From positions 1,428,501 through 1,492,500 of the forward strand of contig NEEC01000014.1 of NCBI GenBank assembly GCA_002189035.1: a DNA stretch of 64,000 nt, given 5' to 3'. Below, piece after piece: positions 1 to 11,833 of this stretch. Origin of the DNA: Utricularia gibba (lineage: Eukaryota > Streptophyta > Magnoliopsida > Lamiales > Lentibulariaceae). Positions within the stretch are counted from its first letter, which is position 1; the number at the start of each line of letters is the position of its first letter. The position numbers and the translations under genes are program-made. The notes beneath the pieces were generated by a model that was not told where the DNA came from, did not search any database, and saw only the letters and a list, made by a program, of their open reading frames with translations.

Positions 1-676
1 GAGGGGCGTTCGTTACAGCAGCCCGTTTCAGGCCATGATCATCGATCCATTTCGTTAGCTTTTGCAACCCCTTGATGGGTTCCAACTTGTCCTCAGCAAT
101 CCTGAAGGGAAACTAGGAACTGTATAGAGTTTCTGATGGTTTGGGAACAGGGTAAAGGGAGAAAGATGATCAAACCTCCTAAACATCGCCTCCTTGTCGT
201 CAAGAAATTTGACACCACGTTCATGATCATCGGGAAAAAGGAAAGATGCAACATCGTCATTGTGCTTTCCGGCGATGTTTTCGACATAGAACTCCTCTGA
301 GATTGGAACGCCACCATTATACCCAATCTGTTACAGAAAAACATGAGACCCAAATACCAGAATGAAATCAAATCATGGGTAGCATTCATCATATTCGGAG
401 ATGAAGCTGAAAGGGAACTTGACGTGCACTTGAATGCACAAACGACAAACGCAATGAAAAAGAAGTGTAAGCGAATGCAGGAATGTAACCCACTTCTTGG
501 AGCATTTCCTGAAATGCGTAGAAGTGAAAGGGATCTGAATCACATAGTGTTCCATCAACATCAAAGAGTATTGCTTCAAGTGGGGCGAGTTGAAGAAGAG
601 TACGAGCTCTGGAGAACAAACAAGTGGACATGAATTCATCATCACGAAGAACAACAAGAATCAAGTTTGCACGCAT
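1..676 (-). CDS. SGPP: HAD-superfamily sugar-phosphate phosphatase, SGPP type (partial, runs off left edge)
   Basis: Minus-strand gene cut by the left edge. Exon 1 is 494-631 (ATG at 629-631) or starts at the in-frame ATG at 676; exon 2 is 176-327; exon 3 begins at 101 and leaves the window. All junctions are GT-AG and in phase. Exon 1 carries the HAD motif I (FDVDGTLCDSD), with nucleophile Asp and acid/base Asp. Exon 2 encodes the cap region (IAGKHNDD, LFPDD). Exon 3 ends in motif II context (KRAAVTNAP). This order matches Arabidopsis SGPP (At2g38740), a broad-range cytosolic sugar-phosphate phosphatase that needs Mg2+. Motifs III and IV lie outside the window. The start is uncertain: MSTCLF at 631 gives a 27-residue leader close to the Arabidopsis length, so I prefer it. 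A TATA-like stretch near 1125-1134 could serve this strand. Confidence 0.85.
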
Positions 677-1692
677 GCGAGTGCTCTGTTGGATTCATAG
701 TTGAGGTTTTCATTGTATATCAGATACATCAGTCGCCTATTCGCCACAACTTGAAGAGCATAACAGACTTATTACCATTACAAGATTCACCATCTGGCTC
801 CTGGAAACAAAGAGCATATTCTATAACAAGCATTTCTTTTCGATCGAGATTTTCCAGAATTTTGCAAAGATGTCCTTGGAATCGAAAACATGTTCTAGTT
901 TCAATGATCCAACGTTTTCTTTGTCCGAAAACCCAACAAACCAAAACCAGTCGTCCGAGATAGCGCCAGTAAGCACAGCCAAGATCATGAAGAAGAAGCG
1001 AAAACAGAATGGGCGCAAATCGAACGGAAAACATACCCATCAAAAGAAGGCGATGAATCTTCGACGGGAGCCATGAATTCTCAGAGGCCGTCTCTCTCAG
1101 CGTGCTCTCGCTCCTACGAACTTCACAATAAATAGGAGCTGTTTCTACGCAGGGTTAACGCCTACTCTCTCCACCAACAAAAAAAAAGAAAAACAAGAAA
1201 AAAACCAAAGCATATTCGCCTCGATTCCACCCGGAACAAAAGTTCTGCGAATCTCATGCCAAATCCTTGCACAATAAGACAAGAAATATCCCATGTCATG
1301 AACATGACATGCAGACCATTTGTCAACCGAGCTCGCACTAAAGCAGCAACCTTTAAGACAAGGCGTTCGTCACAGTAATTGTTATGTGGAAGGGAAGAAA
1401 AGATCTCAACTTTTGATTCTGCAGACGAAGCTTTTTCTATCTGAAGGCTAGAAAATCTACAACAAGAACAGTAATAACCATTTCAATTAAGAACAAACGA
1501 ATGACGAAGCCACTCAGCCTTTACAAAATTTCAGAGATTCTGCATTCCCTCCTCGCCTCTTCTGCCTACTACAACCGAACTTGTTTACACAAGAAAGAAA
1601 CTACAAAAATTTTCTACTGCACCCGGCACCACATATCGAAGCTGCCGGCCGGATATGGTGGTTCCAGATAAATATCATGGTGCATAAGGTTT
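677..1692. other. UTR and intergenic stretch
   Basis: This holds the 5' leader and promoter of the SGPP-type gene (upper side, to about 1130) and then the 3' UTR of the PP2C gene, which also lies on the minus strand. Short open frames here have no recognisable domain. I see no other gene. Confidence 0.6.
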
Positions 1693-4600
1693 TCAAACAT
1701 ACTTGCCAGATGATTTCCAGATCCTGCCTTCGAGAGATACCACCATGACTGTAACATCATCGTGGTACTTGCGTCGATCGCCTTGAGGAATGTCTAGAAG
1801 ATCATGAAAGTCCATTCCTGCCACAGGAAGAAGTGGACAGGTAAAAAAGACTAATTCCAACTTGAATAGAATACATGGAAAGCATGTTCCTCATTTTGAT
1901 CACATATGAGCAGACCGGAGTCACATTACCGGCTTTTCTTGCAGCACGAGACAGTAGCTCCTCTATCAGACTCTGAGCAGGGTCTCCATCAGGGTACTTC
2001 TCCATACAATGCCGAACATGGGAAATCACCTCTTGGTTGCTAAAATACTGATACAATCCATCAGAAGAGAGCACCAAGAACTGATCTCTGGGGCAAAGTC
2101 TGTGGTGATGAAGAGAAGGTACACATGATATGTAGGGAGCTGTGCCAATATAATCATTCCGAAACATCTCTAACAAAGAGTCATTCCATTTCCGCTGCAC
2201 CATCATGCAACACAAACTATTAAAGAAGGGAAATCATATGCAACTGAAGCAAGAAAAAAAAAAACTAAATCATAGAGTCATTATACAGCTATCTGAAACT
2301 CCCACCAGAAGAATATTACTTACGATGAAGTGATACATGCACAACATGTGCTAAAAAAGGTATATAGGCATAGAGAGGAGTATGTTTTATTCAATGATTT
2401 GAGTAGTAAACCTGTTTTAAGAACCCAGCTCCAAATGCTCGAGTAACTTTAAGGCGACCTTTAACTCTACCATTCACAATACAATTTTTGTCATCCGGAT
2501 GTTCTTGCTTGATTCTAAGTACTTCCTGCACATAGTAGAACAAAAAATAGTATATCACAAACTCTTGATCTCATAATGGATCTTCAGTTGGCTGTGATTT
2601 AACAGAAGCGAAGCATATTTATCACGAAGCAAGAGATCAAGAATTCAATCAATATCAGTATGTTTTATGGCAAAAAGGGAAGATACTTTGACTGAAATAT
2701 GACATGATGATGAGAAACAAAGCAATAAGCAGCGTAAAAGCACAAACGACACTAGAAAAATAGTATCCTCCAGCATCCATTCACCAATATCCAGATCTAA
2801 ACCAAAGATAGTTAAAAAAAACAATCTCTTTTATGGAATTTGAAAAATTAAGAGCATTGCACAGAGACCATGAAGGACAGGATTACCTCTTTGATGCTAG
2901 TGCTATGGTCAGTAGACAATTGACGAGCAGTTAACCTCATAGAATGATGATGATGAGCTTGAATCACTGATTCATCCCTCTTTCCATTAACAATACCGCA
3001 TTCTTCAACTATACCATCATTGTCTAGCTCACCAGTTCCACCGACCACCGACTCTTCTGTACCACGAGTAACTCTTCTAGGCACGAGTTGTGCTACAATG
3101 GCTCGACTATCCCCAAGATTCATTACATACACATCTTCATCCCTCATCAACACAACCAACAAGCATGATCCCATTAATGCAAGCTCTGGGTAGCGATCAA
3201 GGACACTGTCAGTTAATTCCAAGTATGCCTGTTCGGTCTTATCAAGAGCTCTGGCCATTGCTCTCAAGACGGACTCATGATCAACAACATGTAACTTTTG
3301 CTTTCTATCAATTCCATTTGTTCTCTCCCTCCCCATTTCCAAATCTGCTATGTAGCTATCCCTGTTTTCATCAGTTGCTTTATGCTTTGACTCCGACCAA
3401 AATCTCCATGGAAACATTCTACCAGTATCCTTGTCCGCATGCCTATTCAAGAAGCCATGTTTAAGCTTTGAAAGCAACAAAGACCTCCTACTTACAGCAG
3501 AACCTGCATTCTTCACACTCAAAGCGTCATCAACAGTGAACGAAAATCTTTGGGAGCCTGATAAATCCAGCCCATCTTCTGGGTGATCATCAACTAAGAA
3601 TTCCCATAGTCTCCTTCTCCTAATCTCCATTTCTTGACCTCCAAACATCACTTTCTTAATTATTTGTGATTCCCCTTCCTGCCTACCCTCGAACAGAGAA
3701 GAATTTTGGGAGACATTTGTAGCATCCGATGCTATACCTGCATCTGCAGTAGTCCAAAATAAACCTTCTAATTCTCTAAACATTGCTTTGTACAAATGGC
3801 TCATCAGAAATTCTGGGGCGTCCGGTCCATTAAATCCATCATAAATACCAACAAACAACCACCCCAACTCCTCTGACACAACCACATGAACTCGATCCTC
3901 GCCAGCTTTCCCCGACGCCCATTGAACATTTCCCTCACAACCGATATCCAGTGCATGTTTGCAGTCATCAATTTCAGAAGAAATATCCTTCCCTGCCCTA
4001 TTTACCAGATTCCGAACCGGAGCCACAGAGAAATTTCTAGACAATGTTTTCCTCATCCTAGACATGCCCTTCTTCTTCCTCCTTTTCGAGGGAATTTCAC
4101 CAAGAGGGGCCGAAAAAGGCACTCCACCAGTATCACCAGAGCAAGCACATTCCAGAGGCCCCGAGACAGCCAAGCGCTCAATTGGCCCAGACATAAAGAA
4201 AGTCCTTTCCTGCTGACCCGAAGAGAGATCCGCGCCGCGAGGCAGCCGCTGCAGTGGCAATGCACTAAACGATGAAGTGCTCTGAAACCCGTCAAGTAAT
4301 ACATTATTCCCAGAAGACTTAGGAATCCCAGCAGGAAAGCCCCTTGTTGTACCACTAGTAGCGCTCAAATGATTAGGGCCCTCGTTGGTATCATCATATG
4401 TGTCAACAAGTTGACTCACAGTTATAGGAGTGGACGAGTTCGCGCTCACCGAAGCTCCGGATATAGCTCGGAATCCCGTGTCCTGAGATAGAGACTTAGA
4501 AGGGGGCTTCTGCTGGCCCGGATCGTCGAAGCGGAAAGACTGTGAAGGGGAAATAAAGCGATCGGAGTGAGTCGGGGACAGGAATCGGGCCGAGGAACGA

Positions 4601-4731
4601 ACGTAGCAAAAAGAGTGCCCAAGGTTTTCGTCAACTGGAGCATTTTCATCCCAAATGGTGTCTGGTTCAGACTGACTTGCGCCATTCACCGGATTGAAAC
4701 ATTGAAAAACCTGCGAAAACCCCGCACCCAT
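1693..4731 (-). CDS. POLTERGEIST / PLL-type protein phosphatase 2C
   Basis: Four coding exons on the minus strand: 2887-4731, 2412-2525, 1930-2194 and 1693-1817. Phases add up to a 782-residue protein. It starts MGAGFSQ, giving a Gly-2 myristoylation site as known for the POL/PLL1 phosphatases that act at the plasma membrane in stem-cell signalling downstream of CLV-type receptors. An N-terminal family-specific region ([21 protein letters not shown]) precedes a split PP2C domain. Visible PP2C signatures are GEDR near residue 278, YDGFNG near 297, MGSCLLV and LGDSRA; then [20 protein letters not shown] and the metal-binding HDDVTVMVV near the C-terminus. An insertion of more than 200 residues between the two halves is typical of this clade. 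The upstream in-frame ATG at 4785 is less likely, because MGAG is the conserved clade start. POL versus PLL1 orthology is not resolved here. Confidence 0.92.
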
Positions 4732-6489
4732 CACATCCGCCGACTCATCCCCGACCCCAGAACCCCTAAACCGAAGTACCCACACAGACCCAAAAAGAAT
4801 GACAGAGGAAACAGCTTTGCTTTGATAATTTTACATCAAATCAAGCACAAGAAATTGGAAATTATCCTTTCCCCCTCCACTATCTGCCTGAAGTCTTCAC
4901 CTTTCCCGATGCACATCCCGAAGAAATTAAGGGATCGAAGAGAAAACAAAGATGGTGGAGAAGGTAGAGAAGAAGAGCAGTTTTCTGCTCCGTTTCTGAG
5001 TAGAGAAAGAGAGAGCATGAGTCAGAGGACCGAAGTAGAAAGAGAACAAGCAAACAACTCTTGGGCTGTAATCCCCTGTGTGCCATCCTTGTCTGTGCAT
5101 CCAAAGTGGTAGGTTTGAATTATTTCTATTTTTTTTATTAGTACATCTTTATTTACTTTAATTCTTTTCTTTTGTCCTTTTTTTTACTTTATAGTTACCA
5201 CAAAATTTCTACATCTCTATTTTGAAGTAATTTAAACATTTTTTTAAAAAAATACTACCTTCTTTTATCATACATTGTTAACTATATGTTCATAATTATA
5301 TAATTTTCATTTATAATTATGCATATTTATGTAAGACTAGAAGTTTAGATAACATTATTTCACATTGATTACAAATAAGAGATAAAATATATTAAAAAAT
5401 AATAATTATTCTAATCTTATTTGATACATTTTTTTTCAAAAAAAAGAACATAAAACCATAAAGATTAAGTGATTTAAAAGAATAATATGGAATAAGAGTA
5501 ATGTAGATCCTCATTAGTAAATGCTATTAAAATACAATAATGCATATATTAATGAACCAGCCATGGGTGATGGATGCGGGTGCAGGGGAGTCGTGAAGCA
5601 TGGGATCGCCGCTCCGCGAGGAGAGAGAGAGAAGGAGAGGGATAGACATTTGAAAACGTTCGTGAGTTGTTGGTTGAGGAGGTGCTGACCTTTTCTTTTT
5701 CTTCCCTTCCATTTTCAAATATTTTGAACTACCGGGCCCCACCGAGGACTTTCTTTTATTTTCTAAAAACAATTGTCCCCGACGCGAGTCGGACACGGAT
5801 CACTGTTCCGGGGTTCAGACGTGTCTCTGTGTATATTTCAAATATTGAGTATTTGGTAAACATATGCAGTATGCACTTTGTATATATTAAATCATTATTA
5901 ATTATGTTTTTAAATAATTTAACTAATTTTTTAGCCTAATTATGAAGTTGAATTGAATTGGATGATTGAATTCATTATTTTAAAAAAAAATGGTGTAAAT
6001 ATTTTTAAAAAACAGTTATTTGATGGAATATTGGATTGTAAAAAAAAAATGGTGGACAGCTCAGAATCGGTACTCGAGAGGTTGATCCTTCTTCGTCTCT
6101 CTTCTGTATCTTCTCTATTGTTTGCGGTGGGAGTTTTGAGGTCCCTATTCGATCCCGATTAGTGCAATTTTTGTGAAGTGCTAACGTTTTTTTCTCTTAG
6201 GGTTTATTATGGAGAAATTTGTGTTTATTGGTTTTGAATGGGGAGACGTTTGATTCATGGTTTTATGATCGATTCGGGAGGTGCTGTTTCTTTTTCATTT
6301 TCAATTTAATTTTTTTTTTTGAATCGGGGTGGAGGAATTACTCAACGACGCTATTCTGTGGATTCGTGTAGCGGGAGAGGAATTATTTTCGATTCTTTTG
6401 TGCAATTTTGAATGGCGTATCATGGGGATATACTTCTGCAGGAATTGAAGAGCTAGGGATTACAAAGGGAAAATATACGATTTTGAAGC
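4732..6489. other. Shared promoter region between head-to-head PP2C and tetraspanin genes
   Basis: About 1.75 kb separate the two start codons. The first 300 bases are the PP2C leader, which contains purine-rich GAGA-like runs near 5005. From 5110 to 5550 the DNA is strongly AT-rich. From 5560 to 5830 there is a GC-richer patch with a GA run near 5620. The tetraspanin leader occupies roughly 6060-6489. No gene recognised. Confidence 0.5.
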
Positions 6490-8227
6490 ATGGCGTGTAG
6501 GGGATTTTGGGAATGCCTATTGAAGCTTTTGAATTTTATTTTACTCCTCGCGGGTTGGCGATGATTGGCTATGGCATATACCTCTTTGTGGAGTACAAAA
6601 CTGCTGGTTCCAGTGGCGATGATCTGCCACTTCCTCCCTCAAGTTCGGAGACAATCTTTCTTAATCGGCCTCTGCTAATGGCTGTGTCTTTGGGTGATAA
6701 CATTTTTGACAAGTTGCCAAGAGCTTGGTATGCGAAAAAATTGGGGATTTTCCATTTTTATTTTTGTAAGCCACATGGTACAACGTTATAATTGAATAAT
6801 CTGTCTGAGAGTAATCATGGTGAAAATGATTAAAAAATTGATGAAATTAAGAATTGTATTTATTTATTTGAGAAAGCAGTTCCTTGCTAACTCCATAGGT
6901 TCTTCGTTCTTTACCTGCAGGTTCATATATCTTTTCACTGGAGTTGGTGTAGTTGTTCTCTTAATTGCTTGTTTTGGCTGCATTGGAGCATCAATGCGGA
7001 TTAGATGCTGTCTGGCTTGTGTATCCCTGCATAAATATAGTTTTAGTATGCTTAATTTAGCTAGCTCTATACTTTGTTGTTCACTGCTCTAGGAGCTATT
7101 GGTTTCTTAACATAATACAGTATTCTGTGTTTGTGGTATTGCTCATATTGCTGGAGCTGGGTTTAGCAGCATTTATATTCTTCGATAAGGGCTGGAAAGA
7201 GGTTAATATCTCCCATTTTTTCATTTCACTCATTATATGTTCAAGTTTAATGACTAATGGATGGCAGGAAATCCCACATGATAAAACTGGAAACTTCGAT
7301 CAAATTTATGATTTCCTGGATGACAACTGGAAAATATTCAAGTGGGTGGCCCTTGGTGTTGTTATATTTGAGGTAATGATAATTATATGCTTTCCAATTT
7401 CATTTTACAGGATAGTGATGCAGAGAATACGTTTTTCTTGGTCTTGATTCTTGTTTCCATTAAACTTTTTTGCGGAATGGATCTCTGTTATTATGTTATA
7501 TATCTTCTTCATGGTGTCTCACTGGACCATGGAATTTGGCCTTCTGGCCTGTATAATAGATTTGGTACAAGGGGTATCGTACTTGTTTGCTCCTAGAGAG
7601 CATATTTTGTGTCTGTTTCCCATGGGAATTTTGCCTGGATCAATGCTTATTTTGTTAGAATGTAGCAATTGCCCTACTGGTTATTTGATTCTTTAGCTAC
7701 TCTCAAATTTCAGGCGCTTCTATTTTTGTTAGCACTTGTTGTTAGGGCAGCAAATAGACCAGCAGACTATGACAGCGACGAGGAATATATATCAGGCCCC
7801 AGGCAACAGATTCGGCAGCCCTTGATAAGCAGGTCAGCTGTTCCAGCCACGGGTGTCCCTGTTACTGGTATCCTGGATCAGCGACCAAGCAGAAATGATG
7901 CATGGAGTACACGCATGAGGGAAAAGGTAATTTGTGTTGATTATTGGCGTTTTACATGCATGCCCTTTTGGTCGTTTGTTGAACTTAAAATGCTTAAACG
8001 GATCGCTTTTCTAGAGCAGATGATGCTTTCTGAATTTTTCTATTCCCTACTCTGAATAGTTCTCACGATGGGGTTATTGGCTTTCGATACTTAGAGTTGC
8101 TTGTTTTCCCGTAAAACAGTATGGACTGGATACAACCGAGTTTACATACAACCCAGCGGATCCAAACAGGAGCCAGCTAGCTGCAACTCAGGCCCCCGAG
8201 GAAAGGAGTCGATGCACTATAATGTGA
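6490..8227 (+). CDS. TOM2A: TOM2A-type tetraspanin, with a one-base frame break in exon 1
   Basis: Six exons: 6490-6727, 6921-7020, 7121-7201, 7268-7372, 7714-7926 and 8120-8227. They join in phase and would give about 281 residues, the family length, if one base were present near 6555. Family landmarks in order are MACRGF, GLAMIGYGIY (TM1), FIYLFTGVGV (TM2), CCLAC, VLLILLELGLAAFIFFD (TM3), WVALGVVIFEALLFLLAL (TM4) and a cytosolic tail with YDSDEEY and QIRQPLISR. The C-terminus CTIM resembles a prenylation box. TOM2A is a tonoplast four-span protein known as a host factor that supports tobamovirus replication complexes. From the ATG at 6490 the frame hits a stop at 6562, inside TM1, because GGTTGG replaces the expected GGTTTGG. 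A shorter start at 6507 keeps the downstream frame but replaces the conserved N-terminus. I take the gene as functional with a probable consensus error. Confidence 0.85.
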
Positions 8228-8399
8228 TGATCATTCCGGTGTGATGCTTTGCTTTCTCTGCATAGTTTCTCTCAGAATTGCTAAATCATGCCCCTGTAAA
8301 GTGCTGTAATCTTCTGATTTCTCATGCATGTTGCCTTCAATCTCAGCTTCCTTGAAGGGGCTACGTATACTTGTAACTTTGTGATTACTGTTGAACCTG

Positions 8400-9092
8400 C
8401 CCTCAAATTGTTTGAAGGTGCCTTCAAGTTTTCGAATTCGGAATCAGAAGATGAAGATATCGTTGAAGCTCCAAGAAAATCAGCACCGGAGCAACGATCT
8501 GCCGCCGCCGCTGCCGCTCATCCTCCGTGCGAAGTTACGGTAATGATATTCAGTCATCCATTTCTGTCTCAGTTGTCCACGGCCACCGCCGCCTCCTCCT
8601 GCTCCTCCGCCGCTACTCCGACGCCCTCTACCCTGACTCTGAAATCAGGGTCCGGTCTATTCGGTTCCCCGAGAAGCCCCCCTCGTCATCTCTGCCAACT
8701 ACCCAAACCCCACCTTCTCCCTCGTCTTCAAACCCCAATTCGGCTCATTCTCCCTGCGGAAATCCACATTTTCTCACCCGGAACCGTTTCCGACAGCGAA
8801 CCCGCAAATCGGTTTCAGATTCGATTTGGTTCCCAGAGATGATGGTAGCGTTGATGCCAAGCCAAGAAGAATGGCGATGGAGAGCTAGAGGCCTTGAAGT
8901 GCATCTGAAAACTGTAGGCGTTCGAAAAAGAGATGAGAATGGAGTGAAACCCGAAGCTTCTAGATCAAATCTGGAGAAGAGCAGCAGAAACAGGGTGCTG
9001 TGCCGCCATTGCTGCTGCTGATTTGGAAAATGAGTTGCAGAGAGCTCTACAAGCTGCCGCACAGCAATTCCCTGGACTGCGGCTCAGGCGAT
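8400..9092 (+). pseudogene. Disrupted gene related to a plant-only outer-membrane-like family (At3g57990 type)
   Basis: Coding-like sequence is spread over all three plus frames. One frame gives LTLKSGSGLFGSP (near 8635). The next gives ISANYPNPTFSLVFKPQFG with FSLRKS (near 8680-8755). A later frame gives ENELQRALQAAAQQFPG before a stop near 9092. These pieces recall an uncharacterised plant family with a beta-rich core and a C-terminal coiled coil (At3g57990/At2g42190 type, from memory). The full conserved N-terminus is not seen, and several stops and frame changes interrupt it. It lies in the same direction between the tetraspanin and the GMD gene. It is either a decayed copy or a real gene damaged by several sequence errors. 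Confidence 0.4.
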
Positions 9093-9231
9093 AAAAACTG
9101 TAATTAAAAAATGTTAAATTTTTATTGGAATATTTTGCAAAGGGAAAAAGGGAAAAGAAAAATAAGAAAATGCGGCTGTGTGTGTTATAACAATCATCAG
9201 TTTTCTGTGTATACCTAAAATTCATTCCCCT

Positions 9232-10338
9232 ATGGCTAACAGTAACCACACCGACGGGAGATCTGAATCGGAGTTGGGGACCGCCGCGCCGAAGCGGAAG
9301 GTGGCGCTCATCACCGGAATCACGGGGCAAGATGGATCGTACCTCACGGAGTTTCTGCTGGGGAAGGACTATGAAGTGCACGGCCTTATCCGGCGGTCGT
9401 CCAATTTCAACACCCAGCGCATCAACCACATCTACATTGACCCTCACAACACCCAGAAGGCGCGGATGAAGCTTCACTATGCGGATCTCACGGACGCCTC
9501 TTCCCTCCGCCGCTGGGTCGACACCATTCTTCCCGATGAGGTCTACAATCTCGCCGCCCAGTCCCACGTCGCCGTCTCCTTCGAGATCCCGGACTACACG
9601 GCGGATGTGGTCGCAACTGGTGCCCTTCGCTTGCTGGAGGCTGTCCGTTCTCACATCGCCGCCACTGGGCGGTCTCACATCAAGTACTACCAGGCTGGGT
9701 CATCGGAGATGTTCGGATCCACGCCGCCGCCGCAATCGGAGACCTCCCCCTTTCACCCCCGCTCACCCTACGCGGCAGCTAAATGTGCCGCTCACTGGTA
9801 CACCGTTAATTACCGTGAGGCTTACGGCATTTTCGCCTGCAATGGGATTCTCTTCAATCACGAGTCTCCTCGCAGAGGCGAGAACTTCGTGACGCGGAAG
9901 ATAACCCGTGCTGTAGGCAGGATCAAGATCGGTCTCCAAAGCAAGCTATTTCTGGGAAATCTTCAGGCCTCGCGGGACTGGGGCTTCGCCGGAGACTACG
10001 TGGAGGCGATGTGGCTGATGCTGCAACAGGAAAAACCAGATGACTATGTGGTGGCGACGGAAGACTCACATACTGTGGAAGAATTCCTCGACATCGCGTT
10101 TGGGTACGTGGATCTGAACTGGAGAGACCACGTAGTAATCGACAAGAGATACTTCCGGCCAGCGGAGGTCGACAATCTGAAAGGTGATGCAAGCAAGGCG
10201 AAGAAGGTGCTGGGATGGAAACCCAGAATCGGATTTGAACAGTTGGTGAAGATGATGGTTGATGAAGATATTGCACTAGCCAAGAGGGAGAAGGTTCTGG
10301 TTGATGCTGGTTACATGGATGCTCAGCAGCAGCCTTGA
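9232..10338 (+). CDS. GMD: GDP-mannose 4,6-dehydratase
   Basis: Intronless open frame of 368 residues. GDP-mannose 4,6-dehydratase makes GDP-4-keto-6-deoxymannose, the first step of GDP-L-fucose synthesis for xyloglucan, pectin and N-glycans in the cytosol. It is an extended short-chain dehydrogenase. The NADP-binding motif [11 protein letters not shown] lies at residues 28-38. The catalytic Tyr-x3-Lys is Y180/K184 in [13 protein letters not shown], with SSEMFG at 157-162 supplying the Ser-Glu of the active site. [17 protein letters not shown] binds the nucleotide sugar. The start at 9232 (MANSNH) is preferred over the in-frame ATG at 9178, which would add an unlikely hydrophobic leader. Single-exon structure and about 370 residues are normal for plant GMD1/MUR1. 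The gene is GC-rich compared with its flanks. Confidence 0.96.
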   Translation: MANSNHTDGRSESELGTAAPKRKVALITGITGQDGSYLTEFLLGKDYEVHGLIRRSSNFNTQRINHIYIDPHNTQKARMKLHYADLTDASSLRRWVDTILPDEVYNLAAQSHVAVSFEIPDYTADVVATGALRLLEAVRSHIAATGRSHIKYYQAGSSEMFGSTPPPQSETSPFHPRSPYAAAKCAAHWYTVNYREAYGIFACNGILFNHESPRRGENFVTRKITRAVGRIKIGLQSKLFLGNLQASRDWGFAGDYVEAMWLMLQQEKPDDYVVATEDSHTVEEFLDIAFGYVDLNWRDHVVIDKRYFRPAEVDNLKGDASKAKKVLGWKPRIGFEQLVKMMVDEDIALAKREKVLVDAGYMDAQQQP

Positions 10339-11833
10339 TGACAAAAAAAAAGCTTCAGTATTTAGGATTCTTATACAAATCTCTGGTTCAACTCGGGTAT
10401 CCCTGACCATAGACATGAATGAAACTGAAAACATCAATGAGTAATGTCCCTTTGTGATTCTTAAGAGCATCTGATTCTCATTTCTTGCTATGTTCAATTC
10501 TACTTCTTCCCACTTGGTGATGGAAGGAGATGCTTTCGTGTGAGCTTGAAATGGTTCAAGGTACGGCGCTCCAGGAATCCTCTTTTTCCCTCTGTTCTTC
10601 TCATTCATGCATATTCACTTGATGCATTTGTTAACTGTGGCATCATCTCTGTGTTGCATTTCGGCATTGTATTCCTTTTGCTGATCCTGAAGCCTAATCA
10701 AGTGAATGAAAACAAGCTATCTGAACTCTACGTGAACTTGGGAAGTTTATCATACAGAAAATCTACATGATGGTTTCTTTGTTTCCCCCAAGCTGTTGTG
10801 TTTTCATTGGTTTTCTGAGTCTGGCAGTCATTAATCTGCGCCTCTGTTAATTCATCATGCTGCTAATCACATCATCTTAGCTTTGTTTGTTTCATAGGTG
10901 TTTTAAATTTTCATGAATTTTTTTTATATTTAAAACCAAGAACGGATAAACAAAATTTCATGAATTTCGAATCACAACATTTGGATCATAGCATGTCTTT
11001 TATGAATGTTAACATAAATTTATCTTTAGAACATCAAGGATTCATAAGACTATTGGATTTCATAGATCAATATGACTATCTTGAAACGAGTGTCGAAATA
11101 ATATGTTGTGATTAGTTTGAATTATAAATATTTGAAAGACATTGTATTGTAAATTCAAAAATTTAAATTATTGATTTTTTAAAATATTTATTTTATTGAT
11201 TAAATAAAATATTACTTATAAAAATTATAATATATTAAGTTTTAACATATATAATTTATTTTATTAAATTTTATAATATAATACAAAGTATTATTATGAC
11301 ATTATATTGGTTATATTCATATAATTTTAAAATTAATTTTATTCTATATAATTTGAATCAAAGCTTAAAAATACAAATCAATCTCCAAATACACCAAAAT
11401 TTGTTGTATTCTTCAAAATTTTTATTTTTTTTTATCAAAATTTTAAAATTAGAAAATGAATTTGGAACATTGGTTAAGGCACCCGGTTTTGACGTGATGT
11501 AGACTACTAGACTCAACTTAAAATTGATTATCATAATATAAATCATAAATAAAATTCTGAAATTAATATTTTTATGATAAGAAATAAGATATGTTTGTGG
11601 AATATTTTCGATTTGGATGTATATTAAAATATTTATATTTATGTAACAAATAAATAAATAAATAAGACGAATAATAATAATTTATATACTTTAAAAAATA
11701 GGTTGAAAAATAAAAATTGAGTTAAAGCTGGTTGTCTAAAAAGGCGCGATTGCGTCCAAGTTTCCATCTTCTATCTGTTCTGTTAGAGGGGAGACACAAC
11801 AAGGCGGCAGCCGGGTAAGAAAAGAGAGAGGCC
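10339..11833. other. Intergenic, AT-rich
   Basis: The first few hundred bases are probably GMD 3' UTR. From 10900 to 11720 the DNA is very AT-rich, with an (AAAT)n stretch near 11647-11666. Short open frames at 10540 and 11296 have no domain and AT-driven composition. The last 100 bases are the leader of the next gene. Confidence 0.5.

Noticed and set aside
5770-5825. Short GC-rich stretch with GTTCCGGGGTTC, tRNA-like
   Set aside because: No A-box and no cloverleaf pairing around it.
9178-9231. Upstream in-frame ATG of GMD
   Set aside because: It would add 18 hydrophobic residues absent from this cytosolic enzyme family; MANSNH at 9232 fits better.
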